A DNA stretch of 64,000 nucleotides from Pseudomonas sp. RIT-PI-r (GTDB taxonomy: Bacteria > Pseudomonadota > Gammaproteobacteria > Pseudomonadales > Pseudomonadaceae). The DNA lies in contig NZ_LIGE01000013.1 of assembly GCF_001297015.1 (NCBI RefSeq), positions 124,001 to 188,000 of the forward strand, read 5' to 3'. Position 1 is the stretch's first letter; every line of letters begins with the position of its first letter. A program made the position numbers and the translations under genes. Below the pieces are notes generated by a model. That model ran no database searches, was not told the origin of the DNA, and saw only the letters and a list, made by a program, of their open reading frames with translations. This document shows, piece by piece, positions 47,528-55,638 of this stretch.

Positions 47528-47963
47528 GGATGGACTCCTTGGTGTTTTTTTTGGCAGTGTTCCGACTGTGGACCACCGCACTTATAGGTTGCGGTTGGAT
47601 GGCGTTCTGGAGACAGCTCTGTCACGGCGCCTTGCAATCGAGTCATAACGATCATGTACCAGTGAAAATCTGACGCCTACAGGGGGGGTCGTATCCAGTA
47701 CAGGGATGGTCGTATCCAGTGTCAGTGACGTCGTTTACAGCTTTTTTTCGCCCCGATTGGCCATCTGAACCGCATGAAAACGGTGAAAACCGGGGTGAAA
47801 ACGGCGCGGCGCTGGTGGACATGAGTGCGTCGGTGTCAGACGCCGTGCGTCCCGACAAAAGCCTGATGATGCGGGCATTCCGGCGGATCGCAGCTTGAGC
47901 GTAGCAGCTCCGCCAGCGGGCGCTTTTGCGCCCCGGACCGGTATCCTCAGGAGCTCTGCAGCA
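47528..47963. promoter_or_regulatory. 436-bp cbcX-sdaB control region
   Basis: The main feature is the tandem repeat array at 47687-47741. A hairpin GGGCGC-TTTT-GCGCCC lies at 47918-47933, about 30 bp before the sdaB start. No gene is visible. Confidence 0.6.
47687..47741. promoter_or_regulatory. Three 13-bp repeats at exact 21-bp period, likely GbdR operator
   Basis: GGTCGTATCCAGT occurs at 47687-47699 and 47708-47720, identical. A third copy, CGTCGTTTACAGC (9 of 13 matches), is at 47729-47741. The spacing equals two helical turns, the layout used by AraC-family activators. GbdR activates both the cbc and sdaB operons in P. aeruginosa, so it is the natural candidate. Confidence 0.7.
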
Positions 47964-49340
47964 ATGGCTATCAGCGTTTTCGACCTGTTCAAAATCGGCA
48001 TTGGCCCTTCCAGTTCCCACACCGTCGGGCCGATGCGCGCGGCGGCGTTGTTCGTCGAGTCCTTAAGGGGCAAGCATCAACTGGAACAGGTGCGGCGAAT
48101 CGAGGTGCAGCTGTACGGTTCGTTGTCGGCCACGGGGATCGGTCACGGCAGCGACAACGCGGTGATCATGGGCCTGATGGGCGAGTGGCCGGACGCAATC
48201 GACCCGGCGCAGATCGGCCCGCGCATCCAGGCCCTGCGTGAAACTCACACACTGTTATTGGATGGCCGCTTGGCGGTGCCGTTTGTCTGGGCACGGGACA
48301 TGCGCCTGATCGATGAGAACCTGCCGTTCCACCCCAATGCCATGACCATTGTTGCCGAGGGCGATCACGGCGAGCTGCATCGCGACACCTACTATTCGGT
48401 TGGTGGCGGCTTCGTCGTTGATGAAGCGCAGGCGTCCAGTGGCGTGGACGGTCTGGGTCGCACTGAACTGCCTTACGACTTTTCCAGCGCGGTTGAATTG
48501 CTGGAACTGTGCAAGAGCAACAACCTGCGCGTTGCCGAACTGATGATGGCCAACGAAAAGGTCTGGCGCAGAGAAGAAGAGATCCGCGCCGGGCTGATGA
48601 AGTTGTGGCGGGGGGTGCAGGGTTGCGTCGAGCAGGGGCTCAAGCACGAAGGCATCTTGCCCGGTGGGTTGGATGTGCGGCGGCGTGCGGCGAAGTTGCA
48701 TCGCAGTCTGCAGGAATTGGGCAAGCCCAATGTGATCGGCTCGACGCTCAGTGCGATGGAGTGGGTCAATCTGTTTGCGCTGGCTGTTAATGAAGAGAAC
48801 GCGGCGGGTGGGCGCATGGTCACGGCGCCGACCAATGGCGCCGCGGGGATCATTCCGGCGGTGCTGCACTACTTTATGAAGTTCAGCGAAGCGGTGACTG
48901 ACGCCAACGTGGTCGACTACTTCCTGGGTGCGGCGGCGGTGGGGATTCTGTGCAAGAAGAATGCTTCGATCTCCGGTGCCGAGGTTGGCTGTCAGGGCGA
49001 AGTGGGTTCGGCGTGCGCGATGGCAGCGGCGGGGCTGGCGGAGATTCTTGGCGCTACGCCGGAGCAGTTGTGCAACGCGGCGGAAATTGGCCTGGAGCAT
49101 AACCTTGGGCTGACTTGCGATCCGGTCGGCGGTTTGGTGCAGGTGCCGTGTATCGAACGCAATGCGATTGCGGCGGTGAAGGCGATCAACGCGGCACAGA
49201 TGGCATTGCGCGGCGATGGTCAGCACTTTATTTCGCTGGATCGGGTGATTCGCACCATGCGCGATACCGGTGCCGATATGCATGACAAATATAAAGAGAC
49301 TTCGCGCGGTGGCCTGGCGGTCAGCGCTGTGGAGTGCTGA
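47964..49340 (+). CDS. sdaB: L-serine ammonia-lyase (serine deaminase)
   Basis: A 458-residue single-chain iron-sulfur L-serine dehydratase that converts serine to pyruvate and ammonia. The N-terminal beta-domain (SVFDLFKIGIGPSSSHTVGPMRAA) and the C-terminal alpha-domain with the cluster cysteines (ILCKKNASISGAEVGCQGEVGSACAM and GLTCDPVGGLVQVPCIERN) are fused. ATG 47964 starts the conserved domain, with AGGAG about 11 nt upstream. Its place beside gbdR fits a role in taking betaine-derived serine to pyruvate. Confidence 0.95.
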   Translation: MAISVFDLFKIGIGPSSSHTVGPMRAAALFVESLRGKHQLEQVRRIEVQLYGSLSATGIGHGSDNAVIMGLMGEWPDAIDPAQIGPRIQALRETHTLLLDGRLAVPFVWARDMRLIDENLPFHPNAMTIVAEGDHGELHRDTYYSVGGGFVVDEAQASSGVDGLGRTELPYDFSSAVELLELCKSNNLRVAELMMANEKVWRREEEIRAGLMKLWRGVQGCVEQGLKHEGILPGGLDVRRRAAKLHRSLQELGKPNVIGSTLSAMEWVNLFALAVNEENAAGGRMVTAPTNGAAGIIPAVLHYFMKFSEAVTDANVVDYFLGAAAVGILCKKNASISGAEVGCQGEVGSACAMAAAGLAEILGATPEQLCNAAEIGLEHNLGLTCDPVGGLVQVPCIERNAIAAVKAINAAQMALRGDGQHFISLDRVIRTMRDTGADMHDKYKETSRGGLAVSAVEC

Positions 49341-49853
49341 GACCGCATCGGCCCAATCGCGAGCAGGCTCACTCCTACAGGTGAACGCATTCCAAATGTA
49401 GGAGTGAGCCTGCTCGCGATAGCGTCAGACCAGTCAAAACTGCTCACCAAGTGAACACAGACAATAAACCACGCCACCTTTTAGCGCGTCGCAATCAGAT
49501 AAGAGTCTTTCCCACCTGTTACACGCGCCCAGCCTCCCTACCGTCCGTCACCCGTGCTTGCGGTGACACTCCCCGCAAATCGCGCGCAGGCCAGTTCCCA
49601 CAAGTGCTACCGATTTGCTCACGCACCTTGGGGCAGGGCTTCCTCAGTCGCTAATGGCACTTCGAAATACCTCTCGTCGGACCGCTCGTATAGACACGTC
49701 GCGACGTCGTTTTCAGGAGTTATTGAACAGCCATTCAATTTTAGGCATGGCAATTGCTCTGTCATAACAAAGCCCGTCTCCCACGCGAGAACGCTGGCAA
49801 TAACAAGAGCCTCGCCTGAGGCCATCACCCGCTTTGTGTGAGGAGATACCGCG
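49341..49853. promoter_or_regulatory. 513-bp region upstream of gbdR
   Basis: After the REP pair there are about 430 bp of non-coding sequence. Near the gbdR start lie AATAACAA (49799-49806), which fits the AAnAAnAA pattern bound by Hfq/Crc, and a hairpin GCCTC-GCCT-GAGGC (49809-49822). The minus-strand frame at 49619-49867 looks spurious. No gene is evident. Confidence 0.45.
49356..49420. repeat. REP doublet (GTAGGAGTGAGCCTGCTCGC family)
   Basis: Close inverted arms 15 bp after the sdaB stop. Confidence 0.85.
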
Positions 49854-50957
49854 ATGACGTCGTTCAACTCCGGGGCCCAACCCCAGAACCGTGCGCCTCA
49901 ATCCATCGGCTTTCTGCTGCTGGACAATTTCACGCTGATTTCTCTGGCCTCCGCAGTAGAACCCCTGCGCATGGCCAACCAATTGTCCGGTCGCGAGCTG
50001 TATCGCTGGAGCACACTCACCGTCGATGGCGGTCAGGTGTGGGCCAGTGACGGTCTGCAAATCACCCCTGACGCTTCCATGCACAAAGCTCCGCCCCTGG
50101 ACACCGTGATCGTCTGCGGCGGTATCGGCATTCAACGCACCGTTACCCGTGAACACGTCTCGTGGCTGCAAAGCCAGGCGCGTCAGTCCAAGCGCCTCGG
50201 CGCCGTGTGCACCGGCAGTTGGGCACTGGCTTGCGCCGGCCTGCTCGACGGTTTCGATTGCAGCGTGCACTGGGAATGTCTGGCGGCGATGCAGGAAGCT
50301 TTCCCGCGCGTGGCCATGAGCACCCGTTTGTTCACCCTCGACCGTAATCGTTTCACCAGCTCCGGCGGCACCGCGCCGCTGGACATGATGCTGCACCTGA
50401 TCAGCCGCGATCACGGCCGTGAACTGTCTGCGGCGATCTCGGAAATGTTCGTCTACGAACGCATCCGCAACGAGCAGGATCACCAGCGCGTGCCGCTCAA
50501 GCACATGCTCGGCACCAACCAGCCAAAGCTGCAGGAAATCGTCGCGTTGATGGAAGCCAATCTGGAAGAGCCGATCGACCTCGACGAGCTGGCGGTGTAT
50601 GTCGCCGTGTCGCGTCGACAGCTGGAGCGGCTGTTCCAGAAATACCTGCACTGCTCGCCGTCGCGTTACTACCTGAAGCTGCGCCTGATTCGCGCCCGGC
50701 AGTTGCTCAAGCAGACGCCGATGTCGATCATCGAAGTGGCGTCGGTGTGTGGTTTCGTCTCGACGCCGCACTTCTCCAAGTGCTACCGCGAATACTTCGG
50801 CATTCCGCCGCGTGACGAGCGCGTAGGCTCCAACACCACCCAGCAAGTGGCGATGCTGCCGCTGCCGCAGGCGATCGTGATGTCGCCGCTGTCGGGGCCG
50901 ATGTCGGCGTTGAGTCAGGCGCGCAATGAATCGACGTTTGCCAGCGTAAGGCTATAA
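49854..50957 (+). CDS. gbdR: GbdR, AraC-type activator of betaine catabolism
   Basis: A 367-residue regulator of the GATase-1/AraC type. The N-terminal DJ-1/PfpI-like domain (GFLLLDNFTLISLASAVEPLRMAN; Cys in GAVCTGSWALACAGLLDG) senses glycine betaine and dimethylglycine, and the C-terminal AraC domain binds DNA (LDELAVYVAVSRRQLERLF, SIIEVASVCGFVSTPHFSKCYREYFG). Length and position after sdaB match P. aeruginosa GbdR, activator of gbc, dgc, cbc and sda genes. GAGGAGA precedes the ATG; a Crc-like motif lies 48 nt upstream. Confidence 0.95.
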   Translation: MTSFNSGAQPQNRAPQSIGFLLLDNFTLISLASAVEPLRMANQLSGRELYRWSTLTVDGGQVWASDGLQITPDASMHKAPPLDTVIVCGGIGIQRTVTREHVSWLQSQARQSKRLGAVCTGSWALACAGLLDGFDCSVHWECLAAMQEAFPRVAMSTRLFTLDRNRFTSSGGTAPLDMMLHLISRDHGRELSAAISEMFVYERIRNEQDHQRVPLKHMLGTNQPKLQEIVALMEANLEEPIDLDELAVYVAVSRRQLERLFQKYLHCSPSRYYLKLRLIRARQLLKQTPMSIIEVASVCGFVSTPHFSKCYREYFGIPPRDERVGSNTTQQVAMLPLPQAIVMSPLSGPMSALSQARNESTFASVRL

Positions 50958-50959
50958 AG

Positions 50960-51036
50960 CAAAAGATCGCAGCCTTCGGCAGCTCCTACAGGGATATGCA
51001 TTCCAATGTAGGAGCTGCCGAAGGCTGCGATCTTTT
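50960..51036. repeat. REP doublet (GTAGGAGCTGCCGAAGGCTG family)
   Basis: Inverted arms immediately after the gbdR stop, separating it from the convergent 87-residue gene. Confidence 0.85.
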
Positions 51037-51045
51037 GATCTGCTG

Positions 51046-51309
51046 TCAGGCGCTATGGCTTTGCTGATAGTCCGCCAATGCCGGCAACAACTGCTTGTCG
51101 ATCGCCTGCCGCACCGCCGGCTGGATACTGGCGCCGCTGGTGTACATGTCCTTGACCATCTTGCGCAGTTCAAACGCGCGCACATTATCCAGGCCGCGCA
51201 CTGCACACTCGCACGCCTGATCGGCGGTCGTGCCACTGGGTACTTGAATACCCAACGCCTTGAGCTGGCCCAGCAAATCTTCCTGATCGATCAAATCGGC
51301 ATACATCAT
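51046..51309 (-). CDS. 87-residue hypothetical protein
   Basis: A small soluble protein (start MMYADLIDQEDLLGQLKALG) with a helical pattern and two close cysteines in DQACECAVRG. I do not recognise a domain. The ATG at 51309 has GAAGG about 8 nt upstream; an ATG at 51318 sits on that ribosome site. It lies at the downstream end of the carnitine operon, 345 bp past the gamma-butyrobetaine hydroxylase gene and beyond a REP pair, so it may have its own promoter. The opposite strand of its upstream region ends in a strong terminator. Confidence 0.6.
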   Translation of the reverse strand: MMYADLIDQEDLLGQLKALGIQVPSGTTADQACECAVRGLDNVRAFELRKMVKDMYTSGASIQPAVRQAIDKQLLPALADYQQSHSA

Positions 51310-51559
51310 GACGCGCATCCTTCTTCGGTAACGGAGGTCGTGGCTCGATTCTGGTAGCCATGCCGGGGTACGGCAAGGGCGATTTGTCGCAGTGGCTGCG
51401 ACGGCTATGAACAGGTCGTTTTCGGCTAACTCGCCGCTCAAGGGAGTGGGCACACTGAACTCAGCTTGCAACACGAAGGTTTGGTCACCCTCGCACGGCA
51501 GCTCCTCAACAGTAGCTTGCGCCCCGATCCTGTCACGGCTGGTATTGGGGCTTTTTTTT
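51310..51559 (+). ncRNA. Candidate small RNA ending at an orphan terminator
   Basis: The plus strand between two minus-strand genes ends in a strong intrinsic terminator (51521-51559) although the nearest plus-strand gene, gbdR, stops 560 bp earlier behind a REP pair. The simplest reading is an independent transcript of up to about 250 nt whose 5' end I cannot place. It would be divergent from, and partly antisense to, the leader of the 87-residue gene. Long gbdR read-through is the alternative. Confidence 0.35.
51521..51559 (+). terminator. Strong intrinsic terminator without an obvious gene
   Basis: GCCCCGAT (51521-51528) pairs with ATTGGGGC (51544-51551), one G-U pair, followed by eight T (51552-51559). 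The reverse strand lacks a T run, so it acts on the plus strand only. Confidence 0.85.
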
Positions 51560-51574
51560 GCCTGCTGCAAAGCG

Positions 51575-51648
51575 AAAGATCGCAGCCTTCGGCAGCTCCT
51601 ACAGGGAACGTATTCCAATGTAGGAGCTGCCGAAGGCTGCGATCTTTT
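51575..51648. repeat. REP doublet (GTAGGAGCTGCCGAAGGCTG family)
   Basis: Inverted arms just downstream of the gamma-butyrobetaine hydroxylase stop. Confidence 0.85.
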
Positions 51649-51654
51649 AACGGT

Positions 51655-52818
51655 CTAGCGTTGCAACACGAGGATCCGCGACAACAACTCATCCCGGTCG
51701 ATATAGCAGCCCTGAAAATGCCGCGCCCCCGTGCCCGGGTCAAACGCATTGCGCGCATGCAGCGTGCGGCGATTATCGAAGCACCACAGCTCACCGGGAA
51801 CGAGCCGCTGCATCAGCCGAAACCGTGGCTCACGGGTCATCGCAATGAAACGTCGATAAGCCTGATACAACCGTGGCATCTGCTCCACCGAGGTATCAAA
51901 CGCCCCGCGAAGAAAGTTCGCCATGCGGATTTCAGCGACACGCCCCAACGTATCCAGAGCAATGATCGGCGCCAGGCAGCGATAGTCGCTGTGCCGATCC
52001 TTGTTGCGAAACTCCACGGGGATTTCACACAGGGCCTTGAATGACTCGGGATCTTCCTGGCGCAACGCATCGGCAATCGCAAACCCGTCGACAAAAATAC
52101 TCTCGCCACCCTCGGCGTCATTCACCAGGCAATGCAGAAACTGCAGGCCCGGTTGCAGCTCGCGGGTGGGCAGATCGGTGTGCAACGGTAAATTGAAAGC
52201 GGTGTAGGCATTGCTGTCGGCATCGGCCTTGGACTGCACGTTGAACAGCACGCCGAAGTTGCTTTCACGAATGAAGGAAATACGTTGCGCGATGAGCTTG
52301 AGCGAACCGGGTTCGGTGGGTACGCCGCGCACTTGCGTCAGGCCGATGTCGCGCACGGCGAGCAACCATTGCAGCAGAGCGGCGTTGTCGTTCATCAGCG
52401 CCGCGTATTCGAACACCGGGAGTTGCAGATCGCTACGCCATAGAAAGGGCTTGGGTTTGGCGGCCAAGCGTTCGGCGCGGGATTCATCATCGTAGGCATG
52501 CGCGCGCAACCAGCCCGGATCGAAACGGCTGAGGTGACCGTCCTGCCAGTCGACGCGCAGGCAGCCATCGGTATCGATGTGCGCGGCCGCTGGTTTCAGG
52601 TCATCAGCCGCGTCGACGATCTCGAAAACCTGTTCGCGGGTGATGTTGTAGACACACTGCTGACATGGGCAGTTGTCCCGCAGCCAGACATGGTGAAACG
52701 GGCTGACGCGACCGTCAGCCCATTCGATGGCAACGCGATCCGCCAGGGTCTGCACGCCACCGAGCGCGCTGATCAACGGATAAGTACGGAAATCGGCAAC
52801 AGCGGCAGCGGTGTTCAT
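51655..52818 (-). CDS. Gamma-butyrobetaine hydroxylase (2-oxoglutarate dioxygenase)
   Basis: A 387-residue Fe(II)/2-oxoglutarate dioxygenase that hydroxylates gamma-butyrobetaine to L-carnitine. The N-terminal DUF971 zinc module (FHHVWLRDNCPCQQCV) is followed by a TauD fold with the iron ligands HTD (in PLHTDLPTREL) and the distal His in DNRRTLHARNAF. Architecture and length match bacterial GBBH. It lies 24 bp after cdhB, so its product feeds CdhA in the same operon. P. aeruginosa has hocS at this place instead. Confidence 0.88.
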   Translation of the reverse strand: MNTAAAVADFRTYPLISALGGVQTLADRVAIEWADGRVSPFHHVWLRDNCPCQQCVYNITREQVFEIVDAADDLKPAAAHIDTDGCLRVDWQDGHLSRFDPGWLRAHAYDDESRAERLAAKPKPFLWRSDLQLPVFEYAALMNDNAALLQWLLAVRDIGLTQVRGVPTEPGSLKLIAQRISFIRESNFGVLFNVQSKADADSNAYTAFNLPLHTDLPTRELQPGLQFLHCLVNDAEGGESIFVDGFAIADALRQEDPESFKALCEIPVEFRNKDRHSDYRCLAPIIALDTLGRVAEIRMANFLRGAFDTSVEQMPRLYQAYRRFIAMTREPRFRLMQRLVPGELWCFDNRRTLHARNAFDPGTGARHFQGCYIDRDELLSRILVLQR

Positions 52819-52842
52819 GGCGGCTCCTTGCGATGGATGGAT

Positions 52843-53319
52843 TTACCTTGCAGGTGGCAGCGCGATGACGCGGCCGATGTAAGCGGGAGCGGGCAGGTCT
52901 TGTTGTTCGGCGACGATGCTTTGCAGGCGGCTCAAGGTGTCCGCGCTGAACAGTGCCGAACGCGGGCCGGCGAGGTCGACGTGCAGCAGCATCTGTTCGT
53001 TGCCGGCCAGTTCCTGTTCGTCACCGACCTTGTGCAGGCTGTGATAGAGGTGCAGGCGTTTGCTGTCGTGGCCGATGATTTGCGTGCGCACTTCAACCTC
53101 GGTATCGAGCTTCACTTCGTGCAGATAGTTGAGGTGCAGTTCGAGGGTGAACAGCGAGTGGCCGCTGGCTTCGCGGTTGTTGCTGTCCATGCCGAGGCGA
53201 TCCATCAGGGCATCGGTGGCGTAGCTGAAAATCAGCAGGTAGAAGGCATCGCGCAGGTGGCCGTTGTAGTCGACCCAGTCGGGGATGATTTTGGTTTGGT
53301 AGGTGGTGAGCTGGGGCAT
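52843..53319 (-). CDS. cdhB: Thioesterase of carnitine catabolism (betainyl-CoA hydrolase)
   Basis: A 158-residue hot-dog thioesterase of the 4-hydroxybenzoyl-CoA type. PDWVDYNGHLRDAFYLLIF holds the catalytic Asp and the helix Gly, and SLFTLELHLNYLHEV is also typical. In carnitine degradation it releases glycine betaine from betainyl-CoA made by CdhC. The start at 53319 follows CGGAACCC; a longer frame runs into the repeat at 53364. It lies between cdhA and the hydroxylase gene, all on the minus strand. Confidence 0.88.
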   Translation of the reverse strand: MPQLTTYQTKIIPDWVDYNGHLRDAFYLLIFSYATDALMDRLGMDSNNREASGHSLFTLELHLNYLHEVKLDTEVEVRTQIIGHDSKRLHLYHSLHKVGDEQELAGNEQMLLHVDLAGPRSALFSADTLSRLQSIVAEQQDLPAPAYIGRVIALPPAR

Positions 53320-53363
53320 GGTTTGGGTTCCGGCAGTTAGGTGGTTTTCAAGATCAAAAGCTA

Positions 53364-53539
53364 CCCCCTCACCCCAGCCCTCCCGAAACGTCGGACCGCC
53401 CCCAAGGGGGCGAGGGGGAAAGGGAGCCGATCGGGGGCCTTTCAAAACTTGAGTTCGGCTCGATAAATCAGGTCGGTGCGGCTCGCATAAACACCGCGGT
53501 CGGTCCCCTCTACCTCTGGGAGAGGGCTAGGGTGAGGGC
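53364..53539. repeat. CCCTCACCC-family repeat with one-sided insert, inside the carnitine operon
   Basis: The left arm contains CGAAACGTCGGACCGCCC, the same insert as both arms at 26222; the right arm is the plain form. It lies between cdhA and cdhB and would be transcribed in their mRNA. Confidence 0.78.
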
Positions 53540-53560
53540 CACGATGTCATGCCAGAAACA

Positions 53561-54526
53561 TCACTCGCTGAACGCCATCCCATGCTTCTCCTTGGTAGTC
53601 TTCACCGCCTCCAGCACCGCCAGCAAACAATCATCACGATAACGCTCCAGCGCCGAAATACTGTGACGACCAAGCTGATCGCTGGTGCCATCCACCACAT
53701 CATCAATCAACTTGTCAGTCAGCTCCGGCGCCGGCAGATAGGTCCACGGCAACTGCAACGCCGGGCCGAATTGCGACATGAAGTGACGCATGCCCGCATC
53801 GCCACCGGCCAGCGTGTAAGTCAGGAACGTGCCCATGAACGACCAGCGCAACCCGGCGCCAAAACGGATCGCATCGTCGATTTCGCCAGTGGTCGCCACG
53901 CCGTCATTGACCAGGTGCAGGGCCTCACGCCACAACGCTTCAAGCAGGCGGTCGGCAATGAACCCCGGCACCTCCTTGCGCACGTGCAACGGACGCATGC
54001 CGAGGGATTCGTAGACTTTCATCGCTGCTTGCACAGCTTCCGGCGCGGTGTTCTTGCCACCGACCACTTCCACCAGCGGCAGCAGATAAACCGGGTTGAA
54101 CGGGTGGCCGACCACGCAGCGTTCCGGGTGCTTTGAGCTCTCGTAGAACTCACTTGGCAGCAGGCCCGAGGTACTCGAACCGATCAACGCATTGGGCTTG
54201 GCCGCGGCGCTGATCTTGCTGTGCAGATCGAGTTTCAGCTCGAGACGTTCCGGGGCGCTTTCCTGAATGAAATCGGCATCGCGCACGCACTCTTCGATGG
54301 TCGCGACAAAGCGCAGACGATCCTGCGAAGCGCCCGGCGCCAGACCGTTTTTCTCCAGCGCGCCCCAGGCATTGGCCACACGTTTGCGCAGTGCTGCTTC
54401 GGCGCCGGGGGCCGGATCCCAAGCCACCACGTCGAGGCCGTGGGCGAGGGCGCGCGCGACCCAGCCGCTGCCGATGACACCGCTGCCCAGCGCAGCGAAG
54501 GTTTTGATTTCGGTGATAAAGCTCAT
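53561..54526 (-). CDS. cdhA: L-carnitine dehydrogenase
   Basis: A 321-residue NAD+-dependent enzyme that oxidises L-carnitine to 3-dehydrocarnitine. The Rossmann motif GSGVIG (residues 14-19), [25 protein letters not shown] and [14 protein letters not shown] with the catalytic His are features of the 3-hydroxyacyl-CoA dehydrogenase-like fold. The length equals the P. aeruginosa enzyme (lcdH/cdhA). AGGAA precedes the ATG at 54526. It is the third gene of the caiX-cdhC-cdhA-cdhB operon. Confidence 0.95.
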   Translation of the reverse strand: MSFITEIKTFAALGSGVIGSGWVARALAHGLDVVAWDPAPGAEAALRKRVANAWGALEKNGLAPGASQDRLRFVATIEECVRDADFIQESAPERLELKLDLHSKISAAAKPNALIGSSTSGLLPSEFYESSKHPERCVVGHPFNPVYLLPLVEVVGGKNTAPEAVQAAMKVYESLGMRPLHVRKEVPGFIADRLLEALWREALHLVNDGVATTGEIDDAIRFGAGLRWSFMGTFLTYTLAGGDAGMRHFMSQFGPALQLPWTYLPAPELTDKLIDDVVDGTSDQLGRHSISALERYRDDCLLAVLEAVKTTKEKHGMAFSE

Positions 54527-54557
54527 GGCGACATTCCTGAATAGTTCGGCGATCAAC

Positions 54558-54650
54558 TGTGGGAGCGAGCCTGCTCGCGAATGCGCTGGCTCTGCTGCTG
54601 AAGATGCTTCGGATGTACCGGCCTCTTCGCGAGCAGGCTCGCTCCCACAG
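54558..54650. repeat. REP doublet (GTGGGAGCGAGCCTGCTCGCGAA family) inside the carnitine operon
   Basis: Inverted arms between cdhC and cdhA; it would form a strong mRNA hairpin within the transcript and may affect relative expression. Confidence 0.85.
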
Positions 54651-54668
54651 GGTTTTGAGGTGAGTTCG

Positions 54669-55556
54669 TTAGCCGCGCTGGGTCAGGCCCATTTTTTTGC
54701 GACCTTCCGCCGGGGTCAGCACGCGCGCACCGAGGCGGCTGAGGATCTCGGTGGCGCGCTCAACCAATTGGCCATTGGTCGCCAGCACACCCTTGTCCAG
54801 CCACAGGTTGTCTTCCAGCCCGACCCGCACGTTGCCGCCGAGCAGCACCGCTTGCGCCGCCATCGGCATCTGCATCCGGCCAATCCCGAACCCGGCCCAC
54901 ACCGCATCGGCGGGCAGGTTGTCGACCATGGCTTTCATCGTGGTGGTATCCGCCGGCGCGCCCCACGGGATGCCCAGACACAGCTGGAACAACGGGTTAT
55001 CGAGCAAACCTTCCTTGATCATCTGCTTGGCAAACCACAGATGCCCGGTGTCGAAAATCTCCAGCTCAGCCTTCACGCCCAGCTCGGTGATGCGCTTGGC
55101 GCCAGCACGCAGTTGCGCCGGGGTGGAGACGTAAATGGTGTCGCCATCGCCGAAGTTCAGCGTGCCGCAGTCGAGGGTGCAGATTTCCGGCAGCAACTCT
55201 TCAACGTGAGCGAGACGGGTCAGCGGGCCAACCAGATCAGTGTTCGGGCCGAACTCCATCGGGTTCTCGCCAGCACCGATCTCCAGGTCGCCGCCCATGC
55301 CGGCGGTGAGGTTGACGATGATGTCGACGTCGGCCTCGCGGATGCGCTCCATCACTTCGCGGTACAGCGCCACGTCGCGGCTGAACTTGCCGGTCTGCGG
55401 ATCGCGCACATGGCAGTGCACGACGGTGGCGCCGGCCTTGGCCGCTTCAACGGCTGCCGCTGCGATCTGTTTCGGGGTGACCGGCACGTGCGGGCTCTTG
55501 GCGGTCGTGTCGCCAGCACCGGTGAGTGCGCAGGTGATGATGACGTCGTGGTTCAT
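54669..55556 (-). CDS. cdhC: BKACE-family dehydrocarnitine cleavage enzyme
   Basis: A 295-residue zinc-dependent beta-keto acid cleavage enzyme (DUF849). In carnitine breakdown it joins 3-dehydrocarnitine with acetyl-CoA to give betainyl-CoA and acetoacetate. Conserved features are [11 protein letters not shown], the metal site [17 protein letters not shown], and [20 protein letters not shown] precedes the ATG. It lies between caiX (82 bp) and cdhA (a 142-bp gap with a REP pair). Confidence 0.93.
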   Translation of the reverse strand: MNHDVIITCALTGAGDTTAKSPHVPVTPKQIAAAAVEAAKAGATVVHCHVRDPQTGKFSRDVALYREVMERIREADVDIIVNLTAGMGGDLEIGAGENPMEFGPNTDLVGPLTRLAHVEELLPEICTLDCGTLNFGDGDTIYVSTPAQLRAGAKRITELGVKAELEIFDTGHLWFAKQMIKEGLLDNPLFQLCLGIPWGAPADTTTMKAMVDNLPADAVWAGFGIGRMQMPMAAQAVLLGGNVRVGLEDNLWLDKGVLATNGQLVERATEILSRLGARVLTPAEGRKKMGLTQRG

Positions 55557-55638
55557 GGTGCGGTTTCCTTCAGGCGTGATGGGTCTGTCCGCAGCCCTTT
55601 TCGGGGCTGCGAAGCGTCGGTCAGGGTGAGGGTGGCGG

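Noticed and set aside
47918-47933. GGGCGC-TTTT-GCGCCC hairpin as a terminator before sdaB
   Set aside because: No T run follows and it lies just upstream of the start codon, so it is at most a leader hairpin.
49619-49867. 82-codon minus-strand frame before gbdR
   Set aside because: It overlaps the gbdR start, lacks a ribosome site and has no recognisable pattern.
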